A stretch of 64,000 nt of DNA. Source: Mycobacterium simiae (GTDB lineage Bacteria > Actinomycetota > Actinomycetes > Mycobacteriales > Mycobacteriaceae). The notes beneath the pieces were generated by a model. The model searched no databases and was not told where the DNA came from. It saw only the letters and a list, made by a program, of their open reading frames with translations. Position 1 is the stretch's first letter. Each line of letters begins with the position of its first letter. Both the position numbers and the translations under genes were made by a program. Shown here one piece after another: positions 61,765 to 64,000 of this stretch. The stretch spans positions 2,046,001 through 2,110,000 of the forward strand of contig NZ_AP022568.1 in assembly GCF_010727605.1 (NCBI RefSeq). The letters are read 5' to 3'.

Positions 61765-61817
61765 GGGACCCTCGAATCGGCCTGGAACATCGTGTTTTTC
61801 TCGCTATCTGGTTGTGG

Positions 61818-62723
61818 TTACGCGTACTGGGTGGACAAGTCCCGGGACAGCCGCTGGTTGGGGAACCAAGGGCCGCCGGGCAGGCAGGCGGTCAGGTGTT
61901 CGATCGCAACGGCGATCGCGAACGGGGCGCCGGGGGCGAAGGTCGAGATCCATTCGCCGTCGAACGCGCGGGACGGGCTGACCAGAATCCGGCCCGCGGC
62001 AGTGTCGACGATGCTCATTCCGACCTCGGTGGTGGCGTGTTGACCGTCGCGATTGCAGCCTGCGACGATTTCGACATATGCGCGTGGGCCGGTAAACACC
62101 GATTCCACCACCGCTCGTGCTGATTCCGGAATACCCAGGTAGTCAAGGACTTCAGTCAGTGCGGCGCCCGAGCGCAGCCGTTCGTCGGCGCGGGCTCCGA
62201 CGCGTGCGGGCATGCTGAACTCCGCGAACTGCGCCGGCGGCCGCTGCACCAACCCGGCCCCGAGCACCGGGACCAGCGCACGGGCGTCGTCGATGTTCAT
62301 TGCGGTGAACGTGACCAACTGCGCGGTGCGCAACGCGACCACGGTTTTGCAGGTGTTGGCGGTCCTGGAGATCTTCGCGACGCTGCCGTTGGTGCCGGCG
62401 CGCCGCGCGACGATGCCGCGCAGCAAATCGCCGGAACCGCTGGTCGCGCCGGGGCCCACGTAGCGCAAATCGAGCCATCGGTCAGGGAAACACACCACCC
62501 TGATCCAGTCCGCGACCGCCGGGTGCACGCGACCCTCTGGCGACAGCAGACCCATCGCGGTCAACTCGTCCTTCTGATCGCGGAAGAAGGCGTCGCGTTC
62601 CGCGGCGTCGCGGTACGGCGTCGTGATCGCTAAAACCCAGGGGAAGCTGCCCGCCCCAATGGTTTCCGCGATAAACCACGCGTTGTCGACCGTCAGCTCG
62701 ACGGCGTTGGGCTCCGCACTCAT
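61818..62723 (-). CDS. espG3: ESX-3 PE/PPE chaperone EspG3
   Basis: 301 residues (M. tuberculosis Rv0289 has 295). ATG at 62723 ([20 protein letters not shown]) fits the family start; the frame reaches 62774. EspG proteins bind the tip of PPE partners in the cytosol and keep PE-PPE dimers soluble for ESX-3. The central sheet [15 protein letters not shown] and long helical parts are family-like. No ribosome site is clear; it starts 10 bp after the esxH stop and is likely coupled. Confidence 0.93.
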   Translation of the reverse strand: MSAEPNAVELTVDNAWFIAETIGAGSFPWVLAITTPYRDAAERDAFFRDQKDELTAMGLLSPEGRVHPAVADWIRVVCFPDRWLDLRYVGPGATSGSGDLLRGIVARRAGTNGSVAKISRTANTCKTVVALRTAQLVTFTAMNIDDARALVPVLGAGLVQRPPAQFAEFSMPARVGARADERLRSGAALTEVLDYLGIPESARAVVESVFTGPRAYVEIVAGCNRDGQHATTEVGMSIVDTAAGRILVSPSRAFDGEWISTFAPGAPFAIAVAIEHLTACLPGGPWFPNQRLSRDLSTQYA

Positions 62724-62733
62724 CGAGGAAGGA

Positions 62734-63024
62734 TTAGCCGCCCCACTTGGCGGCCTCGGCCGTGTCACGGGCATACATGGCCAGCGTGTTGTTCTCGTGG
62801 GTGCTGGCCATCGCCTGGTACGACCGCACCAACGCCTCCATGGCCTGGTTCCACTGCGCCTGCCAAACCTGGTAGGTCATACCGGTGTCGCCCTGCCATG
62901 CGTTCTGCAGCGCGGCCTGCTCGGTCGCGATGTCGGCGCCCAGCCCCTGCATGGTGCCGGCGTAACCGGACATGTCGGCGGCGTGACCCAGCATCGCCGG
63001 GTAGTTGTACATAATCTGGGACAT
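62734..63024 (-). CDS. esxH: ESX-3 substrate EsxH (TB10.4) with altered zinc site
   Basis: 96 residues, a WxG100 protein with helix-turn-helix and NAWQGDTG (W43-x-G45). It forms a secreted heterodimer with EsxG; in M. tuberculosis the pair is needed for siderophore-linked iron uptake and inhibits host ESCRT. The C-terminal signal YARDTAEA holds the Y-x-x-x-D/E secretion pattern. In M. tuberculosis zinc is bound by His14, His70, His76 and Glu77; here residues 14, 76 and 77 are His, His and Glu, but 70 is Gln (RSYQAM). Confidence 0.97.
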   Translation of the reverse strand: MSQIMYNYPAMLGHAADMSGYAGTMQGLGADIATEQAALQNAWQGDTGMTYQVWQAQWNQAMEALVRSYQAMASTHENNTLAMYARDTAEAAKWGG

Positions 63025-63055
63025 CACAAGCCCTTTCGCGGTTGTCGGAGTCGGG

Positions 63056-63349
63056 TCAGAACGAGGTGTAGCCGGACGCGGCGGCGGCGTCGGCGGCCAC
63101 ATAAGTGCCCGCTGCATCGCCGAGGTTGGCTTGCGCGATGTCCAGCAGGGTGTTGACCCGCGCGGCCATCTCCACGAACCGGGCGTGCGCGGCCTGGAAC
63201 GCCGCGGAAGACTCGCCCTGGTGGAAGGCCTGGGCGGCCATCGCTTCCTGCTCGGCCGCGCTGATGGTGCTACGCATCAGCGCCGCCTTGGCGCTGAACG
63301 CCGATTGCGAGGCCACCAATTGCGGGATGTGTGCATCCAGAAGACTCAT
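63056..63349 (-). CDS. esxG: ESX-3 substrate EsxG
   Basis: 97 residues, same as Rv0287. It begins [20 protein letters not shown]; the turn is GESSAAFQ, lacking a W-x-G as in its orthologues; it ends ASGYTSF. Obligate partner of EsxH, whose gene follows after 31 bp. The PPE4 gene lies 66 bp upstream. Nothing unusual in the sequence. Confidence 0.97.
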   Translation of the reverse strand: MSLLDAHIPQLVASQSAFSAKAALMRSTISAAEQEAMAAQAFHQGESSAAFQAAHARFVEMAARVNTLLDIAQANLGDAAGTYVAADAAAASGYTSF

Positions 63350-63415
63350 AACATTTCCTTTCTCTTGCGCTGCATACGGTTTCGGCTGTCGGTTGATAGC
63401 CGGCTGACGGCTCTG

Positions 63416-64000
63416 TTAACTTTCGGGGCCCCCTTTCCCCGCCTCGTCGGGATCCGGCGGGCCATCGCCGTTGTGATCCCAGGTGCCCGGCACCATCGGC
63501 ATTCGTGGGCCGCTGCCGAAGTCATCGCCGGCCAGCTTGGTCAGCCCCGACGCCTGCGGATCGCGTTGTCGGCGCGCGGTGCCGGCGAAGCCCAGTCGCC
63601 CGGCGGCACTACCGGAGGCCATCGCGGCGGCGAGTTCCTGGTCTTCGTCGGCGGCACCGCCCCAGTCCGGGTCGACATCGACGTTCATGTCGGCGTACTC
63701 GTCGCTGTGATCGCGCATCGCGGCCCGTCGGCGCCGGCGCGCCGCGGCCGCCCGCCCCGGCACCGCCGCGGCGGCCGCCGGGATGGTCGCGGCCGGCGCC
63801 TTGGCGCCTCCACGCCCACCCAGGGTCGGACCGAAACCGGTTTCGGGATCGGCGCCCATGGCCACCGCGTAACCGAAGGTTCCGGCGACCGGCGCCGGTG
63901 CCGAAGCGGCCGGCGCGCTGGCCGCCGGAGCCGGTGCCGAGGCCGGGGCCGACGCGGGCGTAGGAGCCGTCGGCGCCATGGCCGCCACTGGCGGCATAGC
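63416..64000 (-). CDS. PPE4: PPE4 C-terminal part, N-terminus outside window
   Basis: The last 194 codons of a protein that enters from the right edge. The visible part is Pro/Ala-rich (ASAPAPAASAPAASAPAP), then has conserved TFGYAVAMGADPETGFGPTLGGR, a basic cluster RAAAARRRRRAAMRD, an acidic run DVDPDWGGAADEDQE, and the ending GTWDHNGDGPPDPDE. This is the C-terminal region of PPE4 (Rv0286), the ESX-3-secreted partner of PE5, judged by position before esxG and by sequence. The PPE domain itself is not in the window. Confidence 0.9.
   Translation of the reverse strand, partial: AMPPVAAMAPTAPTPASAPASAPAPAASAPAASAPAPVAGTFGYAVAMGADPETGFGPTLGGRGGAKAPAATIPAAAAAVPGRAAAARRRRRAAMRDHSDEYADMNVDVDPDWGGAADEDQELAAAMASGSAAGRLGFAGTARRQRDPQASGLTKLAGDDFGSGPRMPMVPGTWDHNGDGPPDPDEAGKGGPES

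Noticed and set aside
1..64000. CRISPR arrays, insertion sequences, rRNA genes or phage modules
   Set aside because: No spaced direct repeats of CRISPR type, transposase, integrase or rRNA sequence was seen; repeats found are coding and in frame.

Overview
The window is high-GC (roughly two-thirds G+C) mycobacterial chromosome. It carries the 3' half of an ESX-3 type VII secretion locus, iniB with its regulator, EtfD, mycobacterial Rml/Udg sugar-nucleotide genes and a bluB gene. From memory, the gene order follows the M. tuberculosis H37Rv stretch from Rv0286 to Rv0341, read in the opposite orientation, with several H37Rv genes missing and other genes inserted. A non-tuberculosis Mycobacterium is the best description; I cannot name the species.

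Layout. (1) 1-5.8 kb: iniB (3' end cut off by the window), an Rv0340-type gene and the divergent LuxR-type regulator iniR, with TTAGGGG repeats in both intergenic regions. (2) 5.9-14.9 kb: etfD, an alanine/aspartate aminotransferase, a YibE/F membrane protein, rmlA, two small genes and udgA. (3) 15-25 kb: an accessory block with four paralogous membrane proteins. Each has a degenerate actin/Hsp70-like N-terminal domain (the family I know as DUF7159), one membrane segment and a different low-complexity tail. They flank dcd, an Rv0320-like exported protein and tRNA-Gly(CCC). (4) 25-43 kb: more accessory content. It includes a Baeyer-Villiger monooxygenase/esterase fusion divergent from a mycofactocin-type dehydrogenase, a secreted serine protease, an L,D-transpeptidase, a PAP2/diacylglycerol-kinase fusion, guanine deaminase, a membrane glycosyltransferase, an intact GH16 hydrolase beside the wreck of a second one, and a DUF3060 protein. 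(5) 43-57.9 kb: a large cyclase/ATPase regulator, the Rv0313-Rv0312-Rv0311 set, TetR plus a SnoaL-like gene, Rv0309/Rv0308/Rv0307c homologues, bluB, sulfatase, tam and an Rv0293c-type hydrolase. (6) 57.9-64 kb: PPE4 (partial)-esxG-esxH-espG3-eccD3-mycP3-eccE3 on the minus strand.

Most notable points. The ESX-3 mycosin MycP3 has lost both the catalytic serine (Gly349) and the oxyanion-hole asparagine (Asp243), so it looks like a pseudoprotease. EsxH lacks one of the zinc ligands known from M. tuberculosis (Gln70). The four-gene actin-like/membrane/low-complexity family, with the architecturally parallel Hsp70-like Rv0312 homologue, is the best candidate for an undescribed envelope system. Two divergent genes together encode an alcohol-to-ketone-to-ester-to-hydrolysis route. 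All homology calls are from sequence reading and memory; no database search was run.
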